This document shows, one piece after another, positions 35,500 to 45,349 of a stretch of 55,090 bases of DNA. Source of the stretch: Pricia antarctica (GTDB lineage Bacteria; Bacteroidota; Bacteroidia; Flavobacteriales; Flavobacteriaceae); NCBI GenBank assembly GCA_011050085.1, contig DRGL01000044.1, forward strand, positions 1-55,090. Direction: 5' to 3'. Below the pieces are notes generated by a model, which saw nothing but the letters and a program-made list of their open reading frames with translations, made no database searches and was not told where the DNA came from. Each line of letters begins with the position of its first letter. The first letter of the stretch is position 1. A program made the translations under genes and the position numbers.

Positions 35500-35901
35500 T
35501 CATTTTACCCTAACACGCTTCTTAACCCATTCCAATGCATTATCGAACTCGATAAAGAATTTCATAGGCTTTTTGTAGAAAAGTTTTTCAATTTTAAAAT
35601 TATGCATATCGATTTCTTTTACGGAAACGATAGCGAATGCCTTTAAGTTATTCAACTGGCGAAGATAGGTATAGGTAATCGGGTCAACAGCATACGAGTT
35701 TTTACGAAGGCTGATAATTCCGAAGTTTTTATTTCTGAAGTGTATTTCGGTAATACCGATGACTTGATAGGCGGTTTCCATGGTAAGGGTCGCGTCTTCG
35801 TCAAAAAGGGTTATAATATAGTTGTCGAATACTTGAATTTTTGCATTTTCTACCTCATATTCCCTCACGATAATTTTCTTCTTCGGCCGTTCCACTTTCA
35901 T
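35500..35901 (-). CDS. Conserved small protein, possibly STAS/SpoIIAA-like
   Basis: A 133-residue soluble protein. Alternating strands and helices (KIQVFDNYIITLFDEDATLT, AYQVIGITEIHFRN, NNLKAFAIVSV, MKFFIEFDNALEWVKKRVR) resemble the small SpoIIAA/STAS-like proteins common in Flavobacteriaceae, where a final 'F.....AL.W.' segment is usual. There is no signal peptide. The function is not known. It lies downstream of clpC on the same strand, behind a terminator, so it is probably transcribed on its own. Confidence 0.65.
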   Translation of the reverse strand: MKVERPKKKIIVREYEVENAKIQVFDNYIITLFDEDATLTMETAYQVIGITEIHFRNKNFGIISLRKNSYAVDPITYTYLRQLNNLKAFAIVSVKEIDMHNFKIEKLFYKKPMKFFIEFDNALEWVKKRVRVK

Positions 35902-36060
35902 TATGTTCTAAAGTTATAGCGTTCTCACTGCTCTTGCACGAAAGTAGACCTAAGTGGGGCATTGGTACAAATTACTAGACAAATGACTCAAATATCGTTT
36001 GTATTGCGTATTAAATTAAAATAGTCCAAAATTTATTTTTTTAAAGCTAATCGTATTGAA

Positions 36061-36092
36061 AAAGGGAACCAATTTACGGTTCCCTTTTTTTG
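36061..36092 (-). terminator. Intrinsic terminator downstream of clpC, T/A runs on both sides
   Basis: AAAGGGAACC and GGTTCCCTTT form a perfect 10-bp stem with a seven-base loop, with A and T runs on the two sides. It lies about 75 bases after the clpC stop and can work in both directions. Confidence 0.85.
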
Positions 36093-36163
36093 AATTTAAA
36101 ACGTATAATAAGCTAGTGTTAGATAAACTTCTTTTAAAAGATAGCGACTTACAAATCAGCTGC

Positions 36164-38710
36164 CTATTCAGTCTTGGAAGACGCCTCCGACTTCTTTATA
36201 TTGATTGTGAGCTCGTCAGTTTTCTCATCAAGATCCATCTTAATCGTATCACCTTCCTCTAGTTTTGAATTGACAATTTCCTCTGCAAGCGCGTCTTCGA
36301 TATACTTTTGAATTGCACGTTTCAATGGTCTTGCTCCATATTGCTTATCAAAACCTTTTTCAGCAATATAGTCTTTGGCCTTGTCGGATAGTTTCAATTC
36401 ATATCCGATGTCTTTAATACGCATAAAGAGCTTGCGCAGTTCAATATCAATGATTTTATGGATGTCTTCACGCTCAAGCGGATTGAACACCACCACATCA
36501 TCGATACGGTTCAGGAATTCCGGTGCGAATGCCTTTTTTAGGGCACCTTCGATAACACTCTTCTGATGGGTATCTTCTTGTGCCTTCATGGCAGCGGTAC
36601 CAAAACCAACGCCTTGTCCGAAATCTTTTAACTTACGGGCCCCGATGTTCGAGGTCATTATGATAATGGAATTCCGGAAGTCTATTTTTCTTCCAAGGCT
36701 ATCCGTTAGATAACCGTCATCCAATACTTGTAATAACATATTGAATACATCGGGATGCGCCTTTTCTACCTCGTCAAGTAAAATAACGGAATAAGGTTTA
36801 CGACGTACTTTTTCGGTCAATTGACCGCCCTCTTCATAACCGACATATCCCGGAGGTGCTCCGACCAAGCGTGAGATGGCAAATTTTTCCATATACTCGC
36901 TCATGTCGATACGTATAAGGGCGTCTTCGGAATCGAAAAGCTCTTTGGCCAATACCTTCGCCAATTGCGTTTTACCAACTCCTGTCTGTCCTAAAAATAT
37001 AAAGGAACCAATAGGTTTGTTAGGATCTTTAAGTCCTGCACGATTACGTTGTATCGCCTTGGCCACTTTGGCTACCGCTTCATCTTGACCGATAACATTG
37101 GCCTTTATGAGGTTAGGCAATTCGGCAAGCTTGTTGCTTTCGGCTTGTGCGATACGATTTACGGGTATGCCGCTCATCATAGAGACCACGTCTGCTACAT
37201 TGTCTTCGCTGACAGTTTCTTTATGCTGTTTGCTATCTTCTTCCCATTGTTCTTGGGCCGATGCTAAATCTTTTTCGAGACGCTTTTCATCGTCCCGAAG
37301 TTTAGCGGCTTCTTCGTATTTCTGTTTTTTAACAACCGAATTTTTTAGCTCACGTACATCCTCAAGCTGTTTCTCAAGCTCCAGGATTTGTTTAGGAACA
37401 TCCATATTAATGATATGAACACGAGAACCTGCCTCATCAAGGGCATCAATAGCCTTGTCGGGAAGAAAACGGTCCGTCATATAGCGGTTCGTCAATTTTA
37501 CGCATGCAATAATTGCTTCTTCTGTGTAAATGACGTTGTGGTGATCTTCATACTTCTGTTTGATGTTATGAAGAATTTCAATAGTTTCATCCACAGAAGT
37601 AGGTTCTACGATCACTTTTTGAAAACGACGTTCAAGAGCACCATCCTTCTCGATGTACTGTCGATATTCATCTAGGGTGGTAGCACCGATACATTGAATT
37701 TCGCCTCGGGCTAAAGCGGGTTTGAACATATTGGATGCATCTAAGCTTCCTGTTGCGCCACCTGCCCCAACAATGGTGTGTATTTCATCAATAAATAGGA
37801 TGACATCATTATTCTTCTCCAATTCGTTCATTACGGCTTTCATCCGCTCTTCGAACTGACCACGATATTTGGTTCCGGCTACTAAGGATGCCAAATCTAA
37901 AGTGACCACTCTCTTATTATAGAGAATTCTGGAAACCTTTTTATTGATGATGCGCAGTGCAAGACCTTCCGCGATGGCACTTTTACCTACGCCAGGCTCA
38001 CCTATCAATAGCGGATTATTTTTCTTTCTTCTACTTAATATTTGCGAAACCCGTTCAATTTCTTTTTCACGGCCAACAACTGGGTCAAGTCGATTTTCCT
38101 CGGCCATTTTGGTGAGGTCCCGTCCGAAATTATCAAGTACCGGGGTTTTCGATTTCTTGTTCCCTTTCTGCCCTGGTGTAGCACCAAATGCACTTTCCTT
38201 TCCTTCATCATCATTCTCACTGGGGAAAGATTCCGCAGTCGGTGTGTCGATAATATTGTCGTCGCTGGTAATCATGAATTTGAACTGTTCTTTGACCCCG
38301 TCATAGTCCACCTTAAGTTTATGGAGCAATTTCGTTGTCGGGTCATTTTCGTTACGTAAAATACAAAGTAGTAAATGCGCCGTATTTATAGACGAACTCT
38401 GAAAAAGCTTAGCCTCTAAAAAAGTTGTCTTAAGCGCACGTTCTGCCTGCCTTGTCAGATGCAGGTTCTTTTTATCTTTTTGAATTGTATTCGGATTGGG
38501 GTTTGAAGGGCTAAGTATTTCAACTTTTCTTCTTAAGTGATCTAAATCTACCTCTAAGGCATCCAAGATACTTATGGCTTTTCCGTTCCCGTCGCGCAAA
38601 AGCCCCAACATCAAATGCTCGGTACCGATAAAATCGTGCCCGAGGCGAAGTGCTTCCTCTTTACTATACGCTATTACATCCTTAACTCTGGGTGAGAAAT
38701 TATCGTCCAT
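36164..38710 (-). CDS. clpC: ATP-dependent Clp protease ATP-binding subunit ClpC
   Basis: An 848-residue AAA+ unfoldase that feeds proteins to ClpP. The N domain has two repeats (MDDNFSPRVKDVIAYSKEEA and TEHLMLGLLRDGNG; ~1-150). The first AAA module has Walker A GEPGVGKSAIAEGLAL and Walker B VILFIDEIHTIVG. A UVR-type coiled segment (KKQKYEEAAKLRDDEKRLEK) marks it as ClpC and not ClpA or ClpB. The second AAA module has GQTGVGKTQLAKVLAKELF and VILLDEVEKAHPDVFNMLLQ. The C-terminus is LKRAIQKYIEDALAEEIV plus an acidic tail. It is divergent from gyrA. Confidence 0.96.
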   Translation of the reverse strand: MDDNFSPRVKDVIAYSKEEALRLGHDFIGTEHLMLGLLRDGNGKAISILDALEVDLDHLRRKVEILSPSNPNPNTIQKDKKNLHLTRQAERALKTTFLEAKLFQSSSINTAHLLLCILRNENDPTTKLLHKLKVDYDGVKEQFKFMITSDDNIIDTPTAESFPSENDDEGKESAFGATPGQKGNKKSKTPVLDNFGRDLTKMAEENRLDPVVGREKEIERVSQILSRRKKNNPLLIGEPGVGKSAIAEGLALRIINKKVSRILYNKRVVTLDLASLVAGTKYRGQFEERMKAVMNELEKNNDVILFIDEIHTIVGAGGATGSLDASNMFKPALARGEIQCIGATTLDEYRQYIEKDGALERRFQKVIVEPTSVDETIEILHNIKQKYEDHHNVIYTEEAIIACVKLTNRYMTDRFLPDKAIDALDEAGSRVHIINMDVPKQILELEKQLEDVRELKNSVVKKQKYEEAAKLRDDEKRLEKDLASAQEQWEEDSKQHKETVSEDNVADVVSMMSGIPVNRIAQAESNKLAELPNLIKANVIGQDEAVAKVAKAIQRNRAGLKDPNKPIGSFIFLGQTGVGKTQLAKVLAKELFDSEDALIRIDMSEYMEKFAISRLVGAPPGYVGYEEGGQLTEKVRRKPYSVILLDEVEKAHPDVFNMLLQVLDDGYLTDSLGRKIDFRNSIIIMTSNIGARKLKDFGQGVGFGTAAMKAQEDTHQKSVIEGALKKAFAPEFLNRIDDVVVFNPLEREDIHKIIDIELRKLFMRIKDIGYELKLSDKAKDYIAEKGFDKQYGARPLKRAIQKYIEDALAEEIVNSKLEEGDTIKMDLDEKTDELTINIKKSEASSKTE

Positions 38711-39064
38711 ATATATTATCCTTTCGTCAGTACTAAATGGGCATCCTATAAATCTATTACTTCAATTTAATTCAATGAAGTCGCTAAAACCCCTAAAATG
38801 CCGTTCATTAGTCTATAAAATTAATAAAACATTACTAATCTAACGCAAATAGTGTTCCTATATTAGATAAAGTAGTTCGAATTGCCGAAAAAAGGATATG
38901 AATACCTGAAAATTATAAATTTCATAATCAAAAATAAATCGTAATGAAAGTGTTGATAAATTGTTTATTAATGTAGATACCGTTTGCTTTGAAGGCCGTG
39001 ATTTTGCGTATATTAGCGTGTTTTTTAAGTAAGATTTTTTAACTTAATTTATTAGGATTTTAAA
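38711..39064. promoter_or_regulatory. Divergent clpC/gyrA promoter region
   Basis: A 354-base AT-rich stretch without a gene must contain the promoters of both genes. No motif matches the TTTG/TAnnTTTG pattern well enough to assign positions. Confidence 0.4.
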
Positions 39065-41641
39065 ATGGCGGAAGGAGAAAAATTGATTCCTATCAATATC
39101 GAAGACGAAATGAAATCGGCATACATCGACTATTCTATGTCGGTCATTGTGTCACGTGCGCTTCCCGATGTCAGGGATGGCCTTAAACCGGTGCATCGAC
39201 GGGTTTTGTACGGAATGCATGAATTGGGTGTGCGCTCATCTAGCGCACATAAAAAATCGGCTCGTATCGTAGGTGAAGTACTCGGTAAATACCATCCGCA
39301 CGGTGATACTTCCGTGTATGATTCCATGGTTAGAATGGCACAGGAATGGAGTCTTCGCTATATGCTTGTTGACGGCCAGGGAAACTTTGGTTCCGTCGAT
39401 GGTGACAGCCCAGCGGCAATGCGATATACGGAAGCCCGAATGCGCAAGATAGCCGATGACATGCTGGCGGATATTGATAAGGAAACCGTTGACCATCAGC
39501 TCAATTTCGATGATTCACTGGAAGAACCTACCGTTTTACCGACCCGAATACCCAATTTGTTGATTAACGGGGCATCCGGTATTGCTGTCGGTATGGCCAC
39601 CAACATGCCGCCCCATAATCTTTCAGAAGTAGTTGACGGTACTGTTGCCTATATCGAAAACAACGATATAGAGATTGACGAACTCATTACACACATCAAA
39701 GCACCTGATTTTCCTACCGGTGGCACTATATATGGGTATGATGGTGTAAAGGAAGCATTTCATACCGGACGTGGCCGTGTCAAGATCAGGGCCAAGGCGG
39801 AAATTGAAGAAGTACAAGGCAAGGAATGTATTATTGTTACCGAGATTCCCTATCAGGTCAACAAGGCCGATATGATCAAAAAGACGGCGGATCTGATCAA
39901 TGATAAGAAAATTGAGGGTATATCTACAATTAGGGACGAGTCAGACAGAAATGGGATGCGCATCGTTTATATCCTAAAGCGAGATGCTATTCCCAACATC
40001 GTACTCAATACATTATATAAGTACACGGCACTACAATCATCCTTTAGCGTGAACAATATAGCGTTGGTCAATGGCCGGCCGCAGTTGCTTAATGTGAAGG
40101 AAATGATTCATTATTTTGTAGAGCATCGCCATGAGGTAGTGGTTCGCCGAACAACATATGAACTTAGGAAGGCAGAAGAAAGGGCGCATATTTTAGAGGG
40201 ACTTATTATCGCTTCCGATAATATCGATGAGGTAATTGCCATTATAAGGGCTTCCTCAAATGCTGACGAGGCGCGCACAAACTTAATCGAGCGCTTCCAA
40301 CTTTCCGAAATACAGGCCAAGGCTATCGTAGAAATGCGCCTACGCCAATTGACAGGGCTGGAACAGGATAAACTTCGGGCGGAGTTCGATGAGATTATCA
40401 AGACCATTGCAGATTTGAAGGATATCTTGGAGAAAAAAGATCGCCGGATGCAGATTATCAAGGATGAGCTTCTTGAAGTCAAGGAGAAATATGGTGACGA
40501 GCGCCGTTCCGTAATTAATTTGGCGGGCGGCGACCTAAGTATCGAGGATATGATTCCCGATGAGCAGGTAGTTATTACCATTTCTCATGCCGGATATATC
40601 AAAAGAACACCGCTTTCCGAATACAAGACCCAAAATAGGGGCGGGGTCGGCCAAAAGGCATCCTCGACCCGAAATGAGGATTTCTTGGAATACCTATTTG
40701 TAGGTACCAATCATCAATACATGTTGTTCTTTACCCAAAAGGGAAAATGCTTTTGGATGCGGGTATACGAGATTCCCGAAGGCAGCCGAACATCAAAGGG
40801 AAGGGCCATCCAAAATTTGGTCAGTATCGAACAAGACGATAATGTGAAAGCCTTCATCTGTACGCAGGATTTGAAGGACGAAGAATATGTCAACAGTCAT
40901 TATGTCATTATGGCTACCAAAAAGGGTACGGTTAAAAAGACATCCCTGGAACAATATTCACGTCCACGCCAAAACGGTATCAATGCTATCGGGATTCGTG
41001 AGGACGACGAGCTACTAGAGGCGAAATTAACCACGGGCACCAGTCAAATTTTCTTGGGTCTCAAGTCTGGTAAGGCCATTCGTTTTGAAGAAGGCAAAAC
41101 CAGACCCATGGGCAGAAATGCTTCCGGAGTACGTGGCATTCGTTTAGCGGACGATAAAGATGAGGTCATTGGCATGGTTTCAGTGCATGATTTTGAAGAC
41201 AACATTCTAGTTGTTTCGGAAAACGGTTACGGTAAGCGTTCAAGTATTGACGATTATCGCATTACCAACCGAGGCGGCAAAGGCGTCAAAACGATTTCCA
41301 TAACCAAAAAGACTGGCGGACTGGTTTCGATTAAGAATGTATCCGATACCGATGATTTGATGATTATTAATAAATCCGGCATTGCCATACGTATGGGGGT
41401 TGAAGATCTTCGAGTAATGGGTAGGGCCACACAGGGGGTGAAATTAATTAATCTGAAGGATAATGATTCCATCGCCGCAGTAGCCAAGGTCATGAAGGAA
41501 GAGGAAGTCGAAGAAACCGATATTCTGGATATCGACGTGGATGCGGATACCGAAAACACAGATTTGAACATCGGGAACGAAGACATCGATGACGATGGCA
41601 CGGACCTTGATATTGATGAAACCGATGAAGCTAAAGAATAA
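39065..41641 (+). CDS. gyrA: DNA gyrase subunit A
   Basis: The 858-residue breakage-reunion subunit of gyrase. It has the winged-helix start ([20 protein letters not shown]-type, here after [19 protein letters not shown]) and the quinolone-region helix [20 protein letters not shown]. The catalytic Tyr lies in [18 protein letters not shown] (~residue 120). The C-terminal beta-pinwheel starts after ~500 with a degenerate GyrA box, QNRGGVGQK, and further blades such as [13 protein letters not shown]. The last ~40 residues are a highly acidic tail. Wild-type-looking Ser is at the position after GDTS. It is a housekeeping enzyme. Confidence 0.97.
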   Translation: MAEGEKLIPINIEDEMKSAYIDYSMSVIVSRALPDVRDGLKPVHRRVLYGMHELGVRSSSAHKKSARIVGEVLGKYHPHGDTSVYDSMVRMAQEWSLRYMLVDGQGNFGSVDGDSPAAMRYTEARMRKIADDMLADIDKETVDHQLNFDDSLEEPTVLPTRIPNLLINGASGIAVGMATNMPPHNLSEVVDGTVAYIENNDIEIDELITHIKAPDFPTGGTIYGYDGVKEAFHTGRGRVKIRAKAEIEEVQGKECIIVTEIPYQVNKADMIKKTADLINDKKIEGISTIRDESDRNGMRIVYILKRDAIPNIVLNTLYKYTALQSSFSVNNIALVNGRPQLLNVKEMIHYFVEHRHEVVVRRTTYELRKAEERAHILEGLIIASDNIDEVIAIIRASSNADEARTNLIERFQLSEIQAKAIVEMRLRQLTGLEQDKLRAEFDEIIKTIADLKDILEKKDRRMQIIKDELLEVKEKYGDERRSVINLAGGDLSIEDMIPDEQVVITISHAGYIKRTPLSEYKTQNRGGVGQKASSTRNEDFLEYLFVGTNHQYMLFFTQKGKCFWMRVYEIPEGSRTSKGRAIQNLVSIEQDDNVKAFICTQDLKDEEYVNSHYVIMATKKGTVKKTSLEQYSRPRQNGINAIGIREDDELLEAKLTTGTSQIFLGLKSGKAIRFEEGKTRPMGRNASGVRGIRLADDKDEVIGMVSVHDFEDNILVVSENGYGKRSSIDDYRITNRGGKGVKTISITKKTGGLVSIKNVSDTDDLMIINKSGIAIRMGVEDLRVMGRATQGVKLINLKDNDSIAAVAKVMKEEEVEETDILDIDVDADTENTDLNIGNEDIDDDGTDLDIDETDEAKE

Positions 41642-41734
41642 AGGGATGCCATTAGGGTATTTCTATAAAATTTGTATTTTGCAGCCAATTCTGAAATAAT
41701 TTACAGGTCTGAATGAATCACTAATTTAACTTTA

Positions 41735-43042
41735 ATGAAAATGAAAACTAGATTTTTAATACTTGCAACATTATGTTTTTCCTTTGCCGGATTCTCGCAA
41801 AAGAAAGAAATGAAAACTGCAGAAAAAGCACTGAAAGATAGTAATGCCACCGCCGCTAAAACTGCGCTTTCATCCATCTCAGCAATGATGGAGTCAGCAG
41901 AAGATCCAAAAGATCAAGCGGAATATTATTTTTTATTAGGAAATACAAATGGGCAATTAGCCAAAAAAGGGGACAATGCCTCATTGGAATCCGCCGTGAC
42001 CGCATACCAAAAAGTAATTGAAATTGAAGAGAAAAGCGGAAAGGGTAAATTCAGCGATGACGCAAAGCAACAACTTACTGCGCTTACTGCCGATTTGGTA
42101 AATTCTGCCGTTGAGGATAATGGAAATAAGAAATTCGAAGAGGCTGCTGAGAAACTTTATCTTAGCTACAAAATTAGCCCTCAAGATACTTCCTATTTAT
42201 ACTATGCCGCAAGTAGTGCCGTCAATGGAGGGCATTACGAAAAGGCTTTGACCTATTATGAAGAACTTCAAGAAGTTGGATACGATGGTAGTGGCATGAT
42301 TTACAAGGCCACTAACATAGAAACCGGTGAAGTAGAGGAGATGGATAAGAACCAGAGAGACCTAATGGTGAAATCAGGTAGTTATAAAGACCCAGCTGAT
42401 GAAAAATCTCCATCAAAAAAAGCGGAAATCGTAAAGAATACGGCTTTAATCTACACACAGTTAGGACAAGACGATAAAGCTTTGGAAGCCTATCAGACTG
42501 CTCGAGAAAGCAATCCTGATGATGTAAATCTTATTCTTAACCAAGCCAATTTGTACTACAAAATGGGTGATAAGGATAAATTTAAGGAACTAATGGCCGA
42601 AGCGACTGCAATGGCACCGGACAATCCCGATTTGCAATATAACATCGGCGTAATTAATATGGAGCAAGGTAACTTGGAAGCTGCCCGTGAAGCTTACAAG
42701 AAAACGCTTGAAATCGATCCTGGATATACCAATGCACAATTGAACCTATCGACCACTTATGTGAACGAGGGAAATGAATTGATCGATGAGATGAACGCTT
42801 TAGGAAATTCTAAAGCGGATGTTGCGAAATATGATGAACTAAAGAAGAAAAAGGACGATTTGTTTACGCAAGGTGCAACTGTTTTAGAAGACGCGTTGAA
42901 AACTAATCCAGGTAACCAAGGTATTCTTACCCAACTCAAGAATATTTACGGTGCCATGGGGGACAACGACAATTTTATGCGCCTGAAAAATTTATTGGAA
43001 GAGAGTGGAGGTGATGCCGAAGCCACTGAAGAAGGTAAGTAA
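41735..43042 (+). CDS. Secreted tetratricopeptide-repeat protein
   Basis: A 435-residue protein with a signal peptide (MKMKTRFLILATLCFSFAGFS-Q). Several TPR units follow, the clearest at ~245-345 (NTALIYTQLGQDDKALEAYQ, NPDLQYNIGVINMEQGNLEA, IDPGYTNAQLNLSTTYVNEG). Such periplasmic TPR proteins are common beside gyrA in Flavobacteriaceae; they probably hold other proteins together. Nothing points to catalysis. Transcription from gyrA is likely to run in, as the gap is only 93 bases. A strong terminator follows. Confidence 0.85.
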   Translation: MKMKTRFLILATLCFSFAGFSQKKEMKTAEKALKDSNATAAKTALSSISAMMESAEDPKDQAEYYFLLGNTNGQLAKKGDNASLESAVTAYQKVIEIEEKSGKGKFSDDAKQQLTALTADLVNSAVEDNGNKKFEEAAEKLYLSYKISPQDTSYLYYAASSAVNGGHYEKALTYYEELQEVGYDGSGMIYKATNIETGEVEEMDKNQRDLMVKSGSYKDPADEKSPSKKAEIVKNTALIYTQLGQDDKALEAYQTARESNPDDVNLILNQANLYYKMGDKDKFKELMAEATAMAPDNPDLQYNIGVINMEQGNLEAAREAYKKTLEIDPGYTNAQLNLSTTYVNEGNELIDEMNALGNSKADVAKYDELKKKKDDLFTQGATVLEDALKTNPGNQGILTQLKNIYGAMGDNDNFMRLKNLLEESGGDAEATEEGK

Positions 43043-43068
43043 GCCACATTTACCTCTTAAAATTTAAG

Positions 43069-43106
43069 AAATCCCTGGAGTATTTTTACTTCGGGGATTT
43101 TTTTTG
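43069..43106 (+). terminator. 13-bp hairpin terminator between the TPR and NlpC/P60-like genes
   Basis: AAATCCCTGGAGT and ACTTCGGGGATTT pair along 13 positions with two G-T wobbles and a six-base loop. Eight T follow. It separates two convergent genes and may serve both. Confidence 0.9.
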
Positions 43107-43135
43107 CGTTCTAGAAAGCTAGTGTCAAACGTCGT

Positions 43136-43888
43136 TTATACAATTTTTTTGATGACCCTTAGCTGATAGGAATAGGTGCCCTCATCCGCATTAAATATTC
43201 CTGTATGATCTAAACGGTCGATGCGTACTTTTCCATCTACATGAATGATATAGTTATGGGCCATTATAATACCTACGTGATAAATTTCACCGTTTTTATC
43301 ATCAAAAAAAGCAAGATCGCCCGGTTCACTCTCCTCTATGAAACTTAAGGGATTTCCTTGGGCAGCCTGTTCCGAAACACTTCTTAATAATGCATATCCA
43401 TTAATTTTATAAACCATTTGGGTTAGGCCTGGGGCATCGATTCCGAAAGGCGTTTTACCACCCCACAAGTAAGGTGCATTTAAAAACAGTAGGGCAGTCT
43501 GAACCAAATCTCCCTTATCACTTTTTGAGGAGTCCCTATTATCTTCATATACATGGGAAAGTAATGCAGCATTTTGTGGAGACGACCCAATAGTAATTGG
43601 CAGTAAAACAGAGGTCGAAGTTTCTACGAACGAAATGAGTTCGCTATTACACTTATGATTTTTAGATTTTTCCAATCTATCAAACACATCGTGATGAAGG
43701 AATTCGATTTGGGTATTACTTACCCATCCTTCACAATTATCGTAAGTAATGCGAATCTTACTCCATGATTTTCGACACTCTAAAACCTTAAAGTATTCTC
43801 CGTACAAGACTTGGGAAACCATTTCGGCCGTATCGTCGGGATTCAATCGGACAGGAACTATACTTAGGGGACAAATACCAAATTGCAT
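43136..43888 (-). CDS. NlpC/P60-family protein lacking the catalytic cysteine
   Basis: A 250-residue protein with SH3-like modules at ~1-65 (QVLYGEYFKVLECRKSWSKI, NCEGWVSNTQIEFL) and a C-terminal NlpC/P60 domain. This fold normally cuts peptide bonds in cell-wall peptides. The usual GIDCSGF motif reads GIDAPGL here: residue 152 is Ala (codon 43433-43435) in place of the nucleophile Cys. The catalytic His remains in EIYHVGIIM, and the third polar position in NYIIHVDGK is His. It should therefore be inactive as a peptidase, perhaps a peptide-binding or regulatory version. No signal peptide is seen. It begins 30 bases after the thiolase stop, so both are in one operon. Confidence 0.85.
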   Translation of the reverse strand: MQFGICPLSIVPVRLNPDDTAEMVSQVLYGEYFKVLECRKSWSKIRITYDNCEGWVSNTQIEFLHHDVFDRLEKSKNHKCNSELISFVETSTSVLLPITIGSSPQNAALLSHVYEDNRDSSKSDKGDLVQTALLFLNAPYLWGGKTPFGIDAPGLTQMVYKINGYALLRSVSEQAAQGNPLSFIEESEPGDLAFFDDKNGEIYHVGIIMAHNYIIHVDGKVRIDRLDHTGIFNADEGTYSYQLRVIKKIV

Positions 43889-43918
43889 GGGCGAAGCTTA
43901 CGGAAGTATCTTGAATAA

Positions 43919-45091
43919 TTATCTTTCTACGATGATTGCAGAGGCACCACCTCCACCATTACAAATGGCTGCAGCTCCTATTTTACCATTATTTTGCTTC
44001 AGCACATTGAACAAGGTGATCAAAATACGCGCTCCCGAACATCCCAAGGGATGGCCAAGACTAACGGCACCCCCATTTACATTGACATTTTTATCCGAAA
44101 GACCCAATAATTTCATATTGGCAAGACCGACTACGGCAAAAGCTTCGTTAAATTCAAAAAAGTCGATATCCTCGATTTGAAGTCCCGCTTTGGCAATGGC
44201 CAAAGGCAGAGCCTTGGCAGGTGCTGTCGTAAACCATTCCGGAGCCTGTGCTGCATCGGCAAAGCTTCTAATTTTCGCCAATGGGGTAAGCTTTAGTTCC
44301 TTAGCCTTTTCTGCACTCATCAGTATGAGAGCCGCTGCCCCGTCGTTGATGGTAGAGGCGTTGGCCGCAGTAACGGTACCGTCTTTTGAGAAAGCGGCGC
44401 GAAGGGCCGGAATCTTCTTTATATTCACATTCCTATACTCCTCATCTTCGGTCACTATTACAGGTTCCCCACGTCGTTGTGGAACGGATACCGGAACTAC
44501 TTCATCTGCAAACTTTCCGGCCTTCCATGCATTTGCTGCCCGGTTATAGGATTGAACGGCATACGTATCTTGATCTTCACGGCTAAAATTATATTTTGTA
44601 GCACATGCATCTGCACAAACACCCATAGCATTCTGGTCGTAAACATCGACTAAACCATCCTTTTGCATCCCATCTATCATTGTAGTGGGCCCGAACTTTT
44701 GACCATTTCGTAGATAGAGGTAATGTGGTATGAGACTCATGTTCTCCATCCCCCCGGCGATAGCTATAGATATATCACCCAAAGCGATAGCCTGCGCCGC
44801 CTGCATTACCGCTTTCATTCCGGAAGCACATACTTTATTAACAGTCGTACAGGGGACAGAATCCGGCAAACCGGCAAAAATGGCCGCCTGCCTTGCCGGA
44901 GCTTGACCCGCTCCCGCTTGTACCACATGGCCCATTATCACTTCATCGATAAGACTTGGGTCAAGGTTAATTTTATCAATGGCACCCTTAATAGCTGTCG
45001 CACCAAGAAGAGGGGCGGGTACGGTTGACAAAGTACCCATAAAACTTCCTATAGGCGTACGTGCCGCCGATACTATAACCACTTCTTTCAT
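43919..45091 (-). CDS. Acetyl-CoA acetyltransferase (thiolase)
   Basis: A 390-residue thiolase that joins two acetyl-CoA or cleaves 3-ketoacyl-CoA. All active-site motifs are present: the acylated Cys in TTVNKVCASGMKAVMQAAQA, the His in NEAFAVVGLANMKLLG, and GGAVSLGHPLGCSGARILIT with the second Cys and His. It opens MKEVVIVSAARTPIGSFMGT. Biosynthetic and degradative forms cannot be told apart from the sequence. It leads the operon with the NlpC/P60-like gene and is divergent from the HD phosphohydrolase. Confidence 0.95.
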   Translation of the reverse strand: MKEVVIVSAARTPIGSFMGTLSTVPAPLLGATAIKGAIDKINLDPSLIDEVIMGHVVQAGAGQAPARQAAIFAGLPDSVPCTTVNKVCASGMKAVMQAAQAIALGDISIAIAGGMENMSLIPHYLYLRNGQKFGPTTMIDGMQKDGLVDVYDQNAMGVCADACATKYNFSREDQDTYAVQSYNRAANAWKAGKFADEVVPVSVPQRRGEPVIVTEDEEYRNVNIKKIPALRAAFSKDGTVTAANASTINDGAAALILMSAEKAKELKLTPLAKIRSFADAAQAPEWFTTAPAKALPLAIAKAGLQIEDIDFFEFNEAFAVVGLANMKLLGLSDKNVNVNGGAVSLGHPLGCSGARILITLFNVLKQNNGKIGAAAICNGGGGASAIIVER

Positions 45092-45349
45092 TGCAATGAA
45101 TTTATTCTATTTATTCGTCAAATATACAGATTTTAACCAGTAGTCATCCCGTTAACGGATGTCTGGTAATTGGTTGTTTATGATTCCATGGGACGGATTG
45201 CTACTAATTAAGTGGTTGTAAATACAAGGCTTGAGAGGACCAGTTATGTTAGCCCGATGGCACTTAGGTTCAAAGTATACGATGTGTTGTTCGACTATAT
45301 GGCTTTCGGCACTGTATTATTTTCTATTTTTGACGTAGAAATCATTTTC

